Shown: in pieces, positions 53,881 to 64,000 of the stretch
Position numbering within the stretch: the first letter of the stretch is position 1
Layout: each line of letters opens with the position of its first letter
Assembly (NCBI GenBank): GCA_026315105.1
Contig: CM048745.1
Location: 785,335,390-785,399,389, forward strand
Length of the DNA stretch: 64,000 nucleotides
Direction of reading: 5' to 3'
From: Locusta migratoria
Taxonomy: Eukaryota > Arthropoda > Insecta > Orthoptera > Acrididae
Translations under genes and position numbers: made by a program
The notes under the pieces: generated by a model
Databases searched by the model: none
Told to the model about the DNA's origin: nothing
What the model saw: only the letters and a program-made list of their open reading frames with translations

Positions 53881-55228
53881 GTGAATGCTGCATCTTTTTG
53901 CCCGTTCCGAAACGACTGTTAGCTGTTTTGAATGTCAGCGGTTTTTCTACACCTGTAAGGTGGCTACTGAATGGAAATTTCTTACCTTAAGTTTTGGGAT
54001 TATATGTGTTGCCAACATCTTTGTTGGGTCCGCAAGGATTATCTTTGGCGGCCGGTAGGCGGGGTTTGCTCGGTGTTGCCGCGCGTAGAGTCTGAGAGTA
54101 GTAGCGGAGCGTGACGGTTGCACTGGAGCTCGCGGTGGACACAGCCTGGAGTTCTTCATGATGCTGCTAATTTTTTGGTAACTTACTTTAAATATTTTTC
54201 GCATTGCGCAAGGTCGCTCACTTCATTTTATTTTATATCACTTTCCATTCAGTAGGAACCTATACACAACCTTGATTAATTCGTGACTCGTCACTGTAAT
54301 TGTTGTAACAATATGCATAGGGCATTAACCAAACGTAATCATAAAAAAGCAGTTCCTTTCACTTTTTGACATTTTGGTTTTTTATAATTAATCCTTTCCT
54401 GAGGGTAGGGCTGCATCCCTGTTTTAGGAACTGCCTCATTGAACGACTTCGCAATAATATGCACATTCTTCATTTGTATAGTTTATGTTACTCGTGTCGA
54501 ATTTGCTGATTGCTAACTTTCTAATTTTCTTTAATACAGATTTAATCGGTTTATTGGTTTAATTTTGATTGTGATTATTCTTGACGCTGTAAATGATTGT
54601 AAGTTAATGATAATTAAGTACATTCTAGCAAGTGGGTGACATGAACGATATGAAGTGAAGAATGTGAGTTGGTGTGAAGCGAGGTATCACTTCCCTTTTT
54701 ACAACAAAATAATATTTCTTGCACGCATTCATTATTTGTGTATGCAGACTGATTGTATAGTAATACTAAGACAGTGCCAACAAGTACAACACAATACAAC
54801 ATTCTTTTATTGTTCTCGTAAAGTGACTATCAGCCAATCTAGATTTTGCATCTTTTTAATCATTCTAATATTGCAGTCAGATAGCGTAAGTTTCGACGAG
54901 CCCAAACGTGCCTTACGTAGGTCAGCATTACGTTGCGCACTAACTGCCAAGTTACTCTCCTAGTAGTATTGCAGGCAGATCCATAATTTTAGTAGCCCGA
55001 TACGATCTTTCATTTTCATTTTTGTAGACCGCTGTTAGTACTGAAAGCAACACACGCACACACACATATTAAGTAGCCCCGTTACACACACATCAACCAG
55101 TCCCGTTGCACACCACATCAGGCTCAATAACGTGTCTCGTTTTGGTGCTTCAGTATTTGTATCCCCCCCCGCCCCCTTGCGAAAACAGTAGAATGTTGTG
55201 AGTTCCACTTCATAGCGACCGTTGGCTA
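53881..55228. other. No recognisable gene
   Basis: A GC-rich patch at 54035-54150 sits in AT-rich DNA. (AC)n at about 55046-55067 and a C run at 55165-55172. Nothing coding recognised. Confidence 0.45.
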
Positions 55229-56310
55229 TATCTACATCTACACAGATACTCTGCAAATCACATTAAAGTGCCTGGCAGAGGGTTCATTAACCACTTTCAT
55301 AACTTTTCTCTACCGTTCCATTCTCTAATAGCGCGCGGGAAGAAAGAACACCTAAATCGTTCCGTTTTCGATCTGATTTCTCTTATTTTATTGGGATGGT
55401 CATGTCTCCCTAAGTAGGTGGGTGCTATCAAAATATTTTCACATTCAGAACTAAAAGTCGGTGATTGAAACTTCGCAAACAGATCACGCCGCAATGAATA
55501 ACGTATTTCTTTTAATGATTTCCACCCCAATTCTTGCAACATTTTCGTGACGCTTTCCCCCCCGTAACGTGATAAAACAAAACGAGCTGCCCTTCTTTGA
55601 ACCTTCTCAATGTCTTCCGTCAGTCCCACCTGGTGAGGGTCCCACAAGGGGCAACAGTACTCAAGGAGAAGACGCACAAGTGTGATGTAGGCAGTCTCTT
55701 TGGTGGAGCTGGTGCATCTTCGAAGCGTTCTGCCGATGAAACGTAACCTTTGGTTCGCCTTCCCCACAATATTTTCTATGTGTTCTCTCCAGTCAAAGTT
55801 GTTCGTAATTGTAACTCCTAGGTATTTGATAGAATCTATGACCTTAAGGTTTGACTGATTTATCGCGTAATTAAAGTTCAGCGGATTTCTTTTAGTGGTC
55901 ATGTGTATTACTTCACACTTTCCTTTATTTAGTGTCAATTGCCAATTTTCGCACCATGCAGAAATTTTGTCTAAATCGCTTTGCAGTTGCTTTTGATCCT
56001 CAATTGACTTCACTAACCGATAAACGACAGCATCATCCGCGAACAGTCTAAGGGAGCTATTCAGATTGTCTCCTAAATCGTTTATAAACACGAGGAAGAG
56101 TAATGGACCTAAAACGCTTCCCTGTGGAACGCCAGATATCACTTCTGTTTTACTCGATGACTTACCGTCAATTACAACGAACTGTGTTCTTTCTGATAGG
56201 AAATCGTGAATCCAATCGCACAATTGGGGAGATATTCCATAAGCACGCAATTTCATAAGAAGCCGCTTGTGGGGTACAGTGTCAAAAGCCTTCCTGAAAT
56301 CCAGAAATAT
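55229..56310 (-). mobile_element. CR1-like LINE, 5'-truncated, least decayed copy
   Basis: The 3' end at 55229 has GTAGATGTAGATATA on the element strand. The body runs to about 56310, where homology stops inside the RT (…YSIFLDFRKAFDTV). The right flank is GC-rich unrelated DNA. A clean 3' end with a truncated 5' end is the usual product of incomplete LINE insertion. Confidence 0.88.
55297..56256 (-). CDS. CR1-like reverse transcriptase C-terminal ORF (open)
   Basis: 319 uninterrupted codons from an internal Met. The same frame stays open upstream to about 56308 and adds motif A (FLDFRKAFDTVPHKRLL). Inside are GVPQGSVLGPLLFLVFIND (motif B), RLFADDAVVYR (motif C, both Asp kept), WCENWQLTLNKGKC, YLGVTITNNFDW, RLRFIGRTLRRC, LLEYCCPLWDPHQVGLTED and FRCSFFPRAIREWNG at the C-terminus. 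All RT catalytic residues are present. The endonuclease is missing through 5' truncation, so this copy cannot mobilise itself. No disabling mutation is visible in the remaining 336 or so codons. Confidence 0.88.
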   Translation of the reverse strand: MKLRAYGISPQLCDWIHDFLSERTQFVVIDGKSSSKTEVISGVPQGSVLGPLLFLVFINDLGDNLNSSLRLFADDAVVYRLVKSIEDQKQLQSDLDKISAWCENWQLTLNKGKCEVIHMTTKRNPLNFNYAINQSNLKVIDSIKYLGVTITNNFDWREHIENIVGKANQRLRFIGRTLRRCTSSTKETAYITLVRLLLEYCCPLWDPHQVGLTEDIEKVQRRAARFVLSRYGGESVTKMLQELGWKSLKEIRYSLRRDLFAKFQSPTFSSECENILIAPTYLGRHDHPNKIREIRSKTERFRCSFFPRAIREWNGREKL

Positions 56311-56713
56311 GGAATATGCGCCAGGCGTTTCCGCCCTCCCGGCAGAGCACCGTGAAAGCCACTTAACGGATGACCGGCCCTGATTGGCGGGTCTGACTCA
56401 GCTCTCGCCTCTATGAGCTCATACTGGGACCTGGCGTCGACCGCCACGCTGCTGGCAAGACGTTCGGAAGTCCCCCACGGGCTGCCACTGCCGCTATCTG
56501 TAGTTCCACGCCGCTGCCTCCAGATAGTGCCACCAGCGCCTGTCGGTTAATCACCTGCTGGAGTCTACGGGGTACCTGGAGCCTTTCAGGAGTATTACGG
56601 CAGGAAGTTCAAACAAAGAACCTAAGTGAAATTGGAGGATAAAAAAACCATATTCAACAGATATGGAAACGACAGGCACAGGGATGTTAATCAGCGAGCA
56701 CAGAATAATATGA
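56311..56713. other. GC-rich DNA, nothing recognised
   Basis: About 250 bp of GC-rich sequence then AT-rich. No frame with a recognisable motif. Confidence 0.4.
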
Positions 56714-56721
56714 GGCTATAC

Positions 56722-58292
56722 TAGGGTGACCAGACGTCCCGTATTTTACGGGATTGTCCCTTATTAAACTTCAGTGTCCCGTTGCCCCTACAAAGTAGAT
56801 ACAGATCGTATATTGTCCCGTTTTTTTTAACAACCGTCCCATGTATTTTAAATTGGCAATTTTTAAAATAATGTTAGCGTAATCAAACGGAGAACAAATA
56901 TACTCAAGCAAAGAAGGAAATATGCTTCACCTCAAAAGGAATGAGGCACGATTTTCGATGTAATTCTTCACGTATTTCCAATTTGCAAGCTTTGGGAGTG
57001 ATCTTTTTTAAAAAAAATTTAATTTTAAATGCGAAAAAGCATAGGGTTCCCAAAATCACTATTTTAATTTTAAAGCATTCACGAGCAACCTATGATTTTT
57101 TGCATTTTTCACATGGAATGTGCAAGTCTTCCAACAATACAAATTTAGTGATCAAGTTAATGAATTCATTGGAAGAAGACAGCGTGCTGAAAAAGTCTGA
57201 CTTCTTGGTAAACGCATTTAACTAGTCTCAACTCAAATATCCTCTTCTATGGAAATTTATTTAGTAAAGAATTAAAAAAATCACCTGAGTTTGATGAAAA
57301 TATGTAGCAAGAAAGATCTGAAAAACAGCTTATTGAGAAAGTGAACCATCTTCAAAATATACATGAAGAGAAAATTTATTAATTGATAATTGTGTAACGA
57401 GTTGGTAAAAACTGGTCTCTTATTTTAATTTTCAACTTATTTACATCTGAAGATATTTGGAGCAAATGCTGATGTGGACACAGTGTTCTCCGTCAGAAAT
57501 ATTTCATGGACTACGAAAACAACATATTTAGCGTGTAAACTGTCAATGAAGGAATTATAAGAAGAACTCATTTTCACAATACTTCAAGTGGTGTTTATTA
57601 TGTAAAAATACCGACCTCCGGAATGACACATATTTTTCTGCAAAATTCGCAGAGAAGCCCGTAAAGTGTGTAAGTAATCATAACTTTCTTGAAAAAGTAT
57701 TTCTTTAATTAGTAATGCAATTTATTTGGCTTTTAGTTGTGCGAGTAATTCTGTTCAAAATGTTCAAATGTTTGTACACGTGTTGGACACACATTCATGG
57801 CCGAAGAAAGACTCTAACCTCAGCGCTTTCCGCAACAAGGAGCCTTAGAACGCTCGGCCACTCCACCGCGGCAAGTAGCTGTGTTTGGTTAATTTTTGTA
57901 TTAGCAACTGACTTGGCATGACCTAGTTACTGAAAATACCTTTCATGTAATTGGTCCCTTTCCAAAAACCCGTAATTCCGGTGCTTGTCCCGTTACTTTC
58001 ATGCTCTTTAACCAATTAAATACTTTTCTTGTTGTGGTAATACTTTTATAAAATAAATGATTTCGAGAAAATGTAAATACGAGAACCACCGAATACGACA
58101 CGTTAGCTTGGGGAGCAGGGGGTGAGGGGGGGGGGTCGAGGAGAAAAACACTGGTTTTCTCAACTGTGTGTGAATCAATTCGTATGTTTATGTATGCGTT
58201 AATGTTACAGATGCTAAAAGTAACATTTAGTGTCACACGCATCGGTATCCATATGTGACCCGTATTTTTATTTTGGAAATCTGGTCACCCTA
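56722..58292 (+). mobile_element. hAT transposon, 1571 bp, with transposase relic
   Basis: 8-bp duplication GGCTATAC at 56714-56721 and 58293-58300. Ends TAGGGTGACCAGA and the exact complement at the right. Inside on the plus strand are a basic relic (56941-57225) and, at about 57465-57560, GANADVDTVFSVRNISW, which resembles the hAT dimerisation core (S-N-A-x-V-E-R-V-F-S). Heavily stopped. It contains a degraded SINE (57760-57880, minus strand, with CAAATGTTTGTA and CTCGGCCACTCCACCGC). Confidence 0.85.
57760..57880 (-). mobile_element. Degraded SINE in hAT
   Basis: Only the tail, part of the box B region and the head (GCCGCGGTGGAGTGGCCGAG on the element strand) survive. Head resembles subfamily B. 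Confidence 0.7.
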
Positions 58293-58300
58293 GGCTATAC

Positions 58301-58770
58301 CGCCTACATCAGCTTACAGGTAGTGAAGCACGGCAGCCATCTTGGTTGGGTGTAGAAACGGAGTGGGGCCGATAAATGCGTAGTTTTTCAAATGGCGCTC
58401 GCCTCAGTTACATTGTCATTTGAACCCTTTAGGATAGGGAGAAAAAAACAATTTTTTTACGCAGACGGGCGACTGTTGAAGGAATGCAAAAGTGTTCTAA
58501 GCAGGTACATTACGTATTCTGTTTGTATAAAAATAATAATTGAAACTATTACTTTTATATGAACTAAAATCACTATATCTGTAGTCTGAAGCCATCTGGC
58601 GCCAGCACTTTAGAAGAGAAAAATGATAAATGTGATTCACTCGTAAAAGTTAGACACATGCTCTCGCTTTTTTTCTCCTTTAAGATGTTTGTGAGTTTTG
58701 CAAGTCTATAATATGTACACTGGCCTAGCTCTTTATATTTTAGGCTCCAGAGCTGACTAAATGAATCTTA
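58301..58770. other. No recognisable gene
   Basis: AT-rich DNA without motif. Confidence 0.45.
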
Positions 58771-58828
58771 TTTTATAGTTTTCAAAATGACAAGCCAACC
58801 AAGATCGCACACTAACAATTTATTAAAT

Positions 58829-58869
58829 GACGACCGGTTTCGGTGCACTGTGTCACCATCATCTGGTCA
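58829..58869 (-). ncRNA. Hammerhead-like motif, left arm of palindrome
   Basis: Minus strand: TGAC, core CAGATGA (position U4 changed to A), stem GGTG/CACC, GAAA, ACCGGT mini-helix III, C at the cleavage position (GUC), then GTCA pairing with TGAC. All helices form; only position 4 deviates. Confidence 0.35.
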
Positions 58870-59061
58870 TCTTGTTAAAAAAATTGGGTATAAAATAATA
58901 AGTGCAACATTGCACTTAGTCACTTTTTTTTTTTTTTTTTTTTTTGAATGCTGTCATTTTTTAACTTATGTATTATTTTTTATAGTGACTAAGTACAATG
59001 TTCCACTTGTTATTTTATACCCAATTTTTTTTAACAAGATGACCAGATTGTAACATATATG

Positions 59062-59103
59062 TGACCAGATGATGGTGACACAGTGCAACGAAACCGGTCG
59101 TCA
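59062..59103 (+). ncRNA. Hammerhead-like motif, right arm of palindrome
   Basis: Same arrangement as the left arm on the plus strand: TGAC then CAGATGA (59066-59072), GAAA (59090-59093), GGTC with GUC, then GTCA (59100-59103). Helix II is weaker (GGTG opposite CAAC). Confidence 0.33.
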
Positions 59104-59159
59104 TTTAATAAATTGTTAGTGTGCGATCTTGGCTTGTCATTTTGAAAACTATAAAACGA

Positions 59160-59485
59160 TTAGATCGCCTCCATACCCGACTATGTCAGGTAATCTTAAT
59201 CTAATTTAATTTTTTTTCACATATTCGTATTGACATTAAATACAGCCGAAGATTGTCCCAGGATTTTAAAGAAAAAGTAAAAGGAACCGCATGACAAATC
59301 GTTCAGTACCTCGAGTTATAAAAGGTTAAAGGGACAGACAGAGGAAAAATGTGCTTCTATTTTATACAAAAGTAAGATTTGCTATCCCTAGCTGAAATTT
59401 GTAATTATTTATGGCAAAAATAGATTATCAAAAAAGGAACGCCTTAAAATATATGAAAAGGAATTAACAGACAGCGAACTCAATA
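59160..59485. other. No recognisable gene
   Basis: AT-rich spacer. Confidence 0.45.
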
Positions 59486-59505
59486 AACTACCATGTTCTC
59501 GCTGC

Positions 59506-59656
59506 GGAGCGCGCGGTTGCTCGCCGTGGAGGTTCGAGTCCTCCCTGGGGCATGGGTGTGTGTGTTGTCCTTAGGTTAGTTTACCTAGGTTTAAGTAGTT
59601 TGTAAGCTATGGACTGATGACCACGCAGTTTGGTCCGATATATTTACAAACATTTG
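59506..59656 (+). mobile_element. SINE subfamily B, truncated, 20-bp duplication
   Basis: Flanks 59486-59505 and 59657-59676 match at 19 of 20 bases (AACTACCATGTTCTCGCTGC versus ...TGTGCTC...). The head is lost, box B GGTTCGAGTCC and the TTTGGTCCGATA body end are kept. Confidence 0.9.
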
Positions 59657-59968
59657 AACTACCATGTGCTCGCTGCTGTGGCCGCCTGGCTCTCGGCCGC
59701 CATGTTGGTTGGGTGTCGCGCTCTCAGCCGGCTTCATTTCACTGTCATTGTGGGGCCTCTCTACGTTATTCTGCTCTACAGCACGGTATTCAGGCAGCAG
59801 AATTGGATGATTTTTTAAAGAAGTGGTGGAATATCAACACAAATTGAATGTAAAATATTCGTGAATGTCTGCTGTTCGACTGAAACAGTTGTAAAGAGAT
59901 GAGAGCCGAGTCTCTCAAACAATAAATTAAGTCGGTTGTACCAAATATGTGGAGTAAAGTCGTAATAG

Positions 59969-60105
59969 CCGCGGCGGAGGGGCCGAGCGCATTGAGACGC
60001 TATGTTGTAATGCGCGAGGCCGTTTCTCGTCGGAGTTTCGAATCCTCCCTCAAGCACGGATATTTGTGTTGTCTTTAGTAGAAGTTAGTTTATAGGTAGT
60101 TTGTA
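59969..60105 (+). mobile_element. SINE fragment (GCGGAGGGGCCGAGC head)
   Basis: The head resembles the SINE at 17540. Homology stops at GTTTGTAAGG near 60105, so the 3' third is missing. Confidence 0.8.
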
Positions 60106-62250
60106 AGGTTGTGAGACGGGGGCTGTAATTAGTCTACCTTGTGTTATTGTATCTTTCTCTTTAAGCTAATTATTGAAATATGTAACATTTTTCTCTGTAG
60201 ATCTTTCTTTATTTTGATTTCTGTGAATCTGGGGACACATCAGGGGTGATGGGCTCCTGGGATTGTAGTACATTCTATGTTTATACGAAAATTTCGGGAT
60301 TTTAATGTTTATTGGCTCAGCTTGGCTGCTAAAAATGGTTTTCCGTGTTGAGTACGGTCAGGCTGTGCAGAGTAGAGAAGCTCTTGGAGGTCTCCCCCTC
60401 CCACCAAATTTCGCTCGCCTTCGGGGAAGGACGAGAGGGGCTGGCTTGACCTGCTCGGCCGGCGCCATGCTACGTTCGGCCGGCGGAGTATACCTGGCAG
60501 AATATTTTAGTGTGTATGCGACGCTTTACACAATGCTGGACCGCGGTTTACGGTGGGCGATAGCGGGGACTGCCTGTTAGTCATTCAGCCGTTTCGCATG
60601 AGAGGAATTTGCCGGATACAAACAATAGGGCTCCGGCTGTTTATGGAGACGTATTGCCCTTAGGTGTTATCTAAAAAAACTTCCTTGAAGGCAGCAGGTT
60701 TGAACATAGTTAGTGTGGCAAATGGTTGGGTTGAGAGGAAAGCTTTCTGCCCGTCTGGCACCCCAGAGGTTTGGCTCCAACGGCTGTATATATAGCACAA
60801 CGTCAACATTTTTAGGTTGTGGGACTGTAGCTAGGAGCAAGGGCACTCACTCTGGGAATGGTGAAATCCGCGGGAAGCTTCGGTGGCATGGGCAGAGCCT
60901 CTTGGCAGCCGCTGAGAACGCGTCCTGATTCGGCAAATTATTTTAGTATGACAGCTAAACAATTTGTCAATGGCGCTACGCCATCCGATTGGTCTGACTA
61001 TTAGCCTTTAGCTGAGTTTGGTGCGTCTATTGCGCGTGGGTATGGCCGCCCGTCTCTTGCCGTGAGCTGCGGCAGAGCGTGAGGAGGCACGTGGACCCCT
61101 GTTTGAGCGTCCGCAGTGCACAGACCTCGAGAGACTCCGGTTTGAGCGTCCGAAGTGTACGGAGCTCGTGGGACTCCTGTATGAGCGTCCGAAGTGTATG
61201 GACCTCAGGAGACTCCTGTTTGAGCGTCCGAAGTGTACAGACCTCGGGAGACACGCAAGACTCCGTTCAGATTCGCGGGGAGGTCATCGTCTTAAACGGT
61301 CCTCCGGTTAGACTTGTGTTTGATTCCGAAAATTCGGACCTTGTAGAACTTGTGTTTACTTCACGGACGTTAAATTGTCCGGTGGTTACGCTGTGAGCGG
61401 CCACAGTTTAGTTCTCATTTTCCTAGAAGTCTCCATTTGAGCATTCGCGCCTTTGCGAATCGGGCACTGTTTTTACAGATCTTATTACGCAAGTGACTGA
61501 TCGATATGTGCCAAGTAGCCTTTGTGTCACCTATGCAATATATTGATTAGTCTGCTAGCATGATAGAATCGCACAGCAACTGCCTAGCGAAGCCGACGCT
61601 AGTGCAATTACGGTCGGATAAAAATTTCAGCTCATCCGCTCCCACCGCCTGCTGCATTCGAGCCTGAGACGCTGCCGTCAATAATCATATGTGTGGGTAA
61701 AGTGACGCACTTGCTAGGGGGTTATATGAATCAGACTTGTTGGATTCTTTCCCTTATTTTATTGTTTTGAGATCTGCCTATTTACTCTGGAGAGCTTAGG
61801 GCTAACGATAATTTCAAGCCCCTGTGTAGCCAATCTAATAGCATTCTGTTTTGCAAAACCTCCGACCTTTGACTCAGCCAGTCATTTTTGTGTCTCAATA
61901 TTTTAACATTTGTAAAAGATTGTCTGAATACCATAGAAAATGTCAGTTTGTGTCAAGATAGCATTTTTCATGTTTAATTATAATAAATTGATTTTGAGCA
62001 GATCGTCTTTCATTTAAGAACATTCCTTTTTCACTATTTTGGAGGGGAAACAGAATAGTTAAATTCCACAGTTTACCAATAATTTTTCAAGTACATTTTT
62101 TGTTTTGTTTGGTGCAACTGATACATTGCAATAGAGTAGGAATATTTATTATATGTTTGAAAATATTATCACATTATAGCTGATCAGTAACATTTTAATT
62201 TTCAATATTTTGGAGAAATATGGTGGCGGCCCAAAATAATTAATTGCTGT
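60106..62250. other. No recognisable gene; GC-rich then AT-rich
   Basis: 60330-61420 is GC-rich, with open frames (60305-60580, 60713-60928, 61079-61396) that carry no family motif. It contains a 39-bp tandem array (61098-61256). 61430-62250 turns AT-rich. A TATATATAG near 60790 and AATAAA near 61984 could belong to an LTR or promoter, but no duplication or TG...CA ends were found. Confidence 0.35.
61098..61256 (+). repeat. 39-bp tandem repeat, four units
   Basis: GTTTGAGCGTCCG recurs at 61101, 61140, 61179 and 61218, exactly 39 bp apart. The unit is a multiple of three and stays open in more than one frame. Confidence 0.95.

Positions 62251-62252
<2 letters not shown>

Positions 62253-62314
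<62 letters not shown>
62253..62314. repeat. (TA)n microsatellite, about 62 bp
   Basis: Uninterrupted TA repeat. Directly after it AACGACATAGTTCACA occurs twice (62315-62330 and 62355-62370). Confidence 0.95.
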
Positions 62315-62317
<3 letters not shown>

Positions 62318-62370
62318 GACATAGTTCACACTTGGCGACTGCTGCCATAGGATTAACGACATAGTTCACA

Positions 62371-63086
62371 AGGTCACAAGTTACAATAAAAGTGAGTTGG
62401 AGTAGAGTAGAAAGGGATTTATTTTAAATGTTTCCGAGAATTGTCCAAAAATACACGAGATGCAATCGACAATAGTTCACATATAAAGTATATTAAAAGC
62501 GCAGTTATTGTCTGTGGAGAGAACGCAACTAGAGGTTAAGAAATTGAGGTCAGTAGCTAAAAACAGTGTTCAAAAGAAGAATATGTTACTACAGCCTATA
62601 ATCTGAACAATGGAAAGGTCGAAAAAAAGAGTAATTGAAACCCTTGCAATAGGGATCGAGATAAAACAACATCCGGTTCACATAAAAGTCAGAATGCTGC
62701 AATATTACCGCGTATTGTTTGCTGTGTGAGAGCTAGGCGAGGAACATTTAGTCTTCTTGTTTGATATCACGTCACGCGGACGGAAAATTCGCAGAAGTGG
62801 AAATGTATCAAGCGTTACTGTGAATCTCAGAAGGAAAATCACTACAAAGAGATGACATACCAGCCGCATTTTAACTGAGTTACTGGGCTAGATTGAACGA
62901 AGAGCTAATTAGCATATTTAAACAATGCACGGAATCTCCAATAGATTCCTTGAAGCTTCCACGAGACGTTCAACGAATCCAGGATAATAATCTTAGCGAA
63001 ATGGCTGCTCTACAGAGCACGAAACAGTCTCTGTGGTTGACTCTTTGTTGCCATACTTTGGTTGTTGTAGTGATAACGGCTGCGCA
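62371..63086. other. No firm gene; possible 5' leader of the pogo-like gene
   Basis: AT-rich, then an open frame from 62893. It is not recognisably coding. Adjacent position to the ATG at 63087 makes it a candidate 5' untranslated region or promoter. Confidence 0.3.
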
Positions 63087-64000
63087 ATGCGGTAAGAAAT
63101 GTATTACATTACGGTATTTTCATATAAAATTTTGTCTTGCTAAAATGAGCTCTACCTCAGGCAATAATGAGCTCACGATATTTACACTATAGTGAACTAT
63201 GATTTATTGTCAGTCTTGTAATATAATGAAACACGGAATTTCGTGCAAAGCGTTTCCATATGCAGACAAAAGCTGCAGTCTCGAATTGTGGGGCAAGCTT
63301 ATGCGTTTTGGGTGGGGTACAACTGCGCAGATCGCGTAATCTTACTTCATCGGCTGAAATTATTAGCTTTTTCGATGTTGTGAAGCTAGAAACGTTTATG
63401 AACATTACAGGTCGATATTATACATCGATAGTAGTCTTAAAAGAGATAATTTTTTTCTATTGCAGCGTCCACAAAAGAAAAACTGAACGGAAGACATACA
63501 CTCCAGATATGCTGCAAAAGAGGGCCTGAAAAACGGAAAGTCTAAACAACTAGCGAGGGACCTTGGAGTAAATGAAGCTGCTTTCAGAAACCACCTAAAC
63601 GAGGTATGAGGCCATTTCAGATCTATATTATTATTTTGGGGTCTCTTGGCTACTTAAAGACAAAATTAATACTCCTAACTTTTGTTTCTTTTTCAGTGTT
63701 TTGGGAAGATTTGGAAGAACTTCTAATGCTGAAAAAGAGCTGGAACTCGCCGAACACTGTAGAACTTTGGATACCTATTATTATGGTATGACATGATTTC
63801 AGAAGATACGTTTATGACTATTCTGGGAGGAAAAATAAGAAAAATAAATTTGGCAAAAACACCAAGATGGCTGGGAAAGACTGGGCTTATGTTTTCATGC
63901 AGAGACGAATCTTTAGGTTTCGAACCCCACAGAAAACTAGTCTCGGACAAGTTATGGGTTTCAACAAACAGCAAACGAGCGTCTTCTTTGATAATCTATC
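63087..64000 (+). pseudogene. pogo/jerky-like transposase gene with introns, frameshifted
   Basis: An ATG at 63087 is followed after two bases by GTAAGAAATG, a good donor. TTTTTTTCTATTGCAG at 63450-63465 is a good acceptor. Joining them gives M-R-V-H-KRKTERKTYTPDML, matching the M-P-R-x-Y-KRKTER start of insect pogo/jerky-like proteins. The exon continues NGKSKQLARDLGVNEAAFRN (psq-type helix-turn-helix) after a small frameshift near 63517. A second GT (63604)...TTTTTCAG (63696) pair leads to GRFGRTSNAEKELELAEHC and DTYYYGMT. After another frameshift come YVYDYSGRK, MAGKDWAYVFMQRR and QKTSLGQVMGFNKQQTSVFF, the CENP-B-type DNA-binding part. The catalytic domain would lie beyond the window. Confidence 0.62.

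Larger units (their letters stand above)
58778..59149. repeat. 372-bp palindromic element with hammerhead-like arms
   Basis: 58778-58920 and about 58985-59149 are inverted copies, starting GTTTTCAAAATGACAAGCC and ending with its complement. A T run (58924-58945) lies in the loop. The right arm has a 20-25-bp insertion (GATTGTAACATATATGTGACCA area). Flanks TTTTATA and TATAAAA are themselves complementary, so a duplication cannot be called. Arm layout resembles the foldback at 25079-28178 (AAGATCG near the ends, GAAAC, GATGG). Confidence 0.88.

Noticed and set aside
60106..62050. A long LTR spanning the GC-rich region
   Set aside because: No TG...CA ends with matching flanks could be found, and the 3' part of the SINE at 60105 does not reappear downstream.

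Overview
The window looks like intergenic DNA from a large, repeat-rich insect genome. Grasshopper or locust (Orthoptera, Schistocerca-like) is my best guess. The grounds are about 21 copies of tRNA-headed SINEs, CR1/Jockey/RTE-type LINEs, Tc1/mariner and hAT elements, a BEL/Pao fragment and a Penelope-like element, with no bacterial-type gene organisation. The species is inference from remembered repeat style, not a database match. I found no convincing intact host gene. Almost every open frame is a transposon protein, usually broken.

Layout. 1-1.5 kb is a decayed BEL/Pao pol on the minus strand. 1.5-5.0 kb is a Penelope-like element whose 5' half (reverse transcriptase) is inverted relative to its 3' half (GIY-YIG endonuclease). 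Both halves are still open, and both terminal repeats carry a hammerhead-like motif. 5.8-8.5 kb is an RTE-type LINE split by a solo LTR. 8.5-10.1 kb holds a Tc1 scrap and a second LINE on the minus strand. 11-15.8 kb has Jockey-like and CR1-like fragments. 15.9-19.4 kb has a pogo-like relic, a CR1 LINE with a SINE in it, and a hAT relic. 20.9-21.8 kb is an unclassified inverted-repeat element.

24.1-28.7 kb is one mariner-like transposon interrupted by a 3.1-kb foldback (giant hairpin). The foldback arms have themselves received five SINEs, a solo LTR and a tRNA-like repeat. Right after it, a SINE sits exactly between two diverged copies of a ~390-405-bp segment. 29.7-33.9 kb carries a LINE, a full-length Tc1 copy and a mariner with a SINE. 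36.4-39.6 kb is a LINE interrupted by a hAT element that holds two SINEs and a hairpin. 39.8-42.2 kb is two CR1 LINEs head to head. 42.8-44.2 kb is a hAT element with a mariner inside it. 46.3-49.7 kb has a Penelope-type terminus, a LINE gag ORF, three SINEs and a second copy of the same Tc1 family. 52-56.3 kb holds LINE 3' ends and the best preserved CR1 ORF. 56.7-59.2 kb has a hAT element and a 370-bp palindrome with hammerhead-like arms. The last kilobase is a pogo/jerky-like transposase gene with candidate introns and frameshifts.

The window is therefore mainly a stratigraphy of nested insertions. Target-site duplications give exact boundaries for many of them and a relative order of events.
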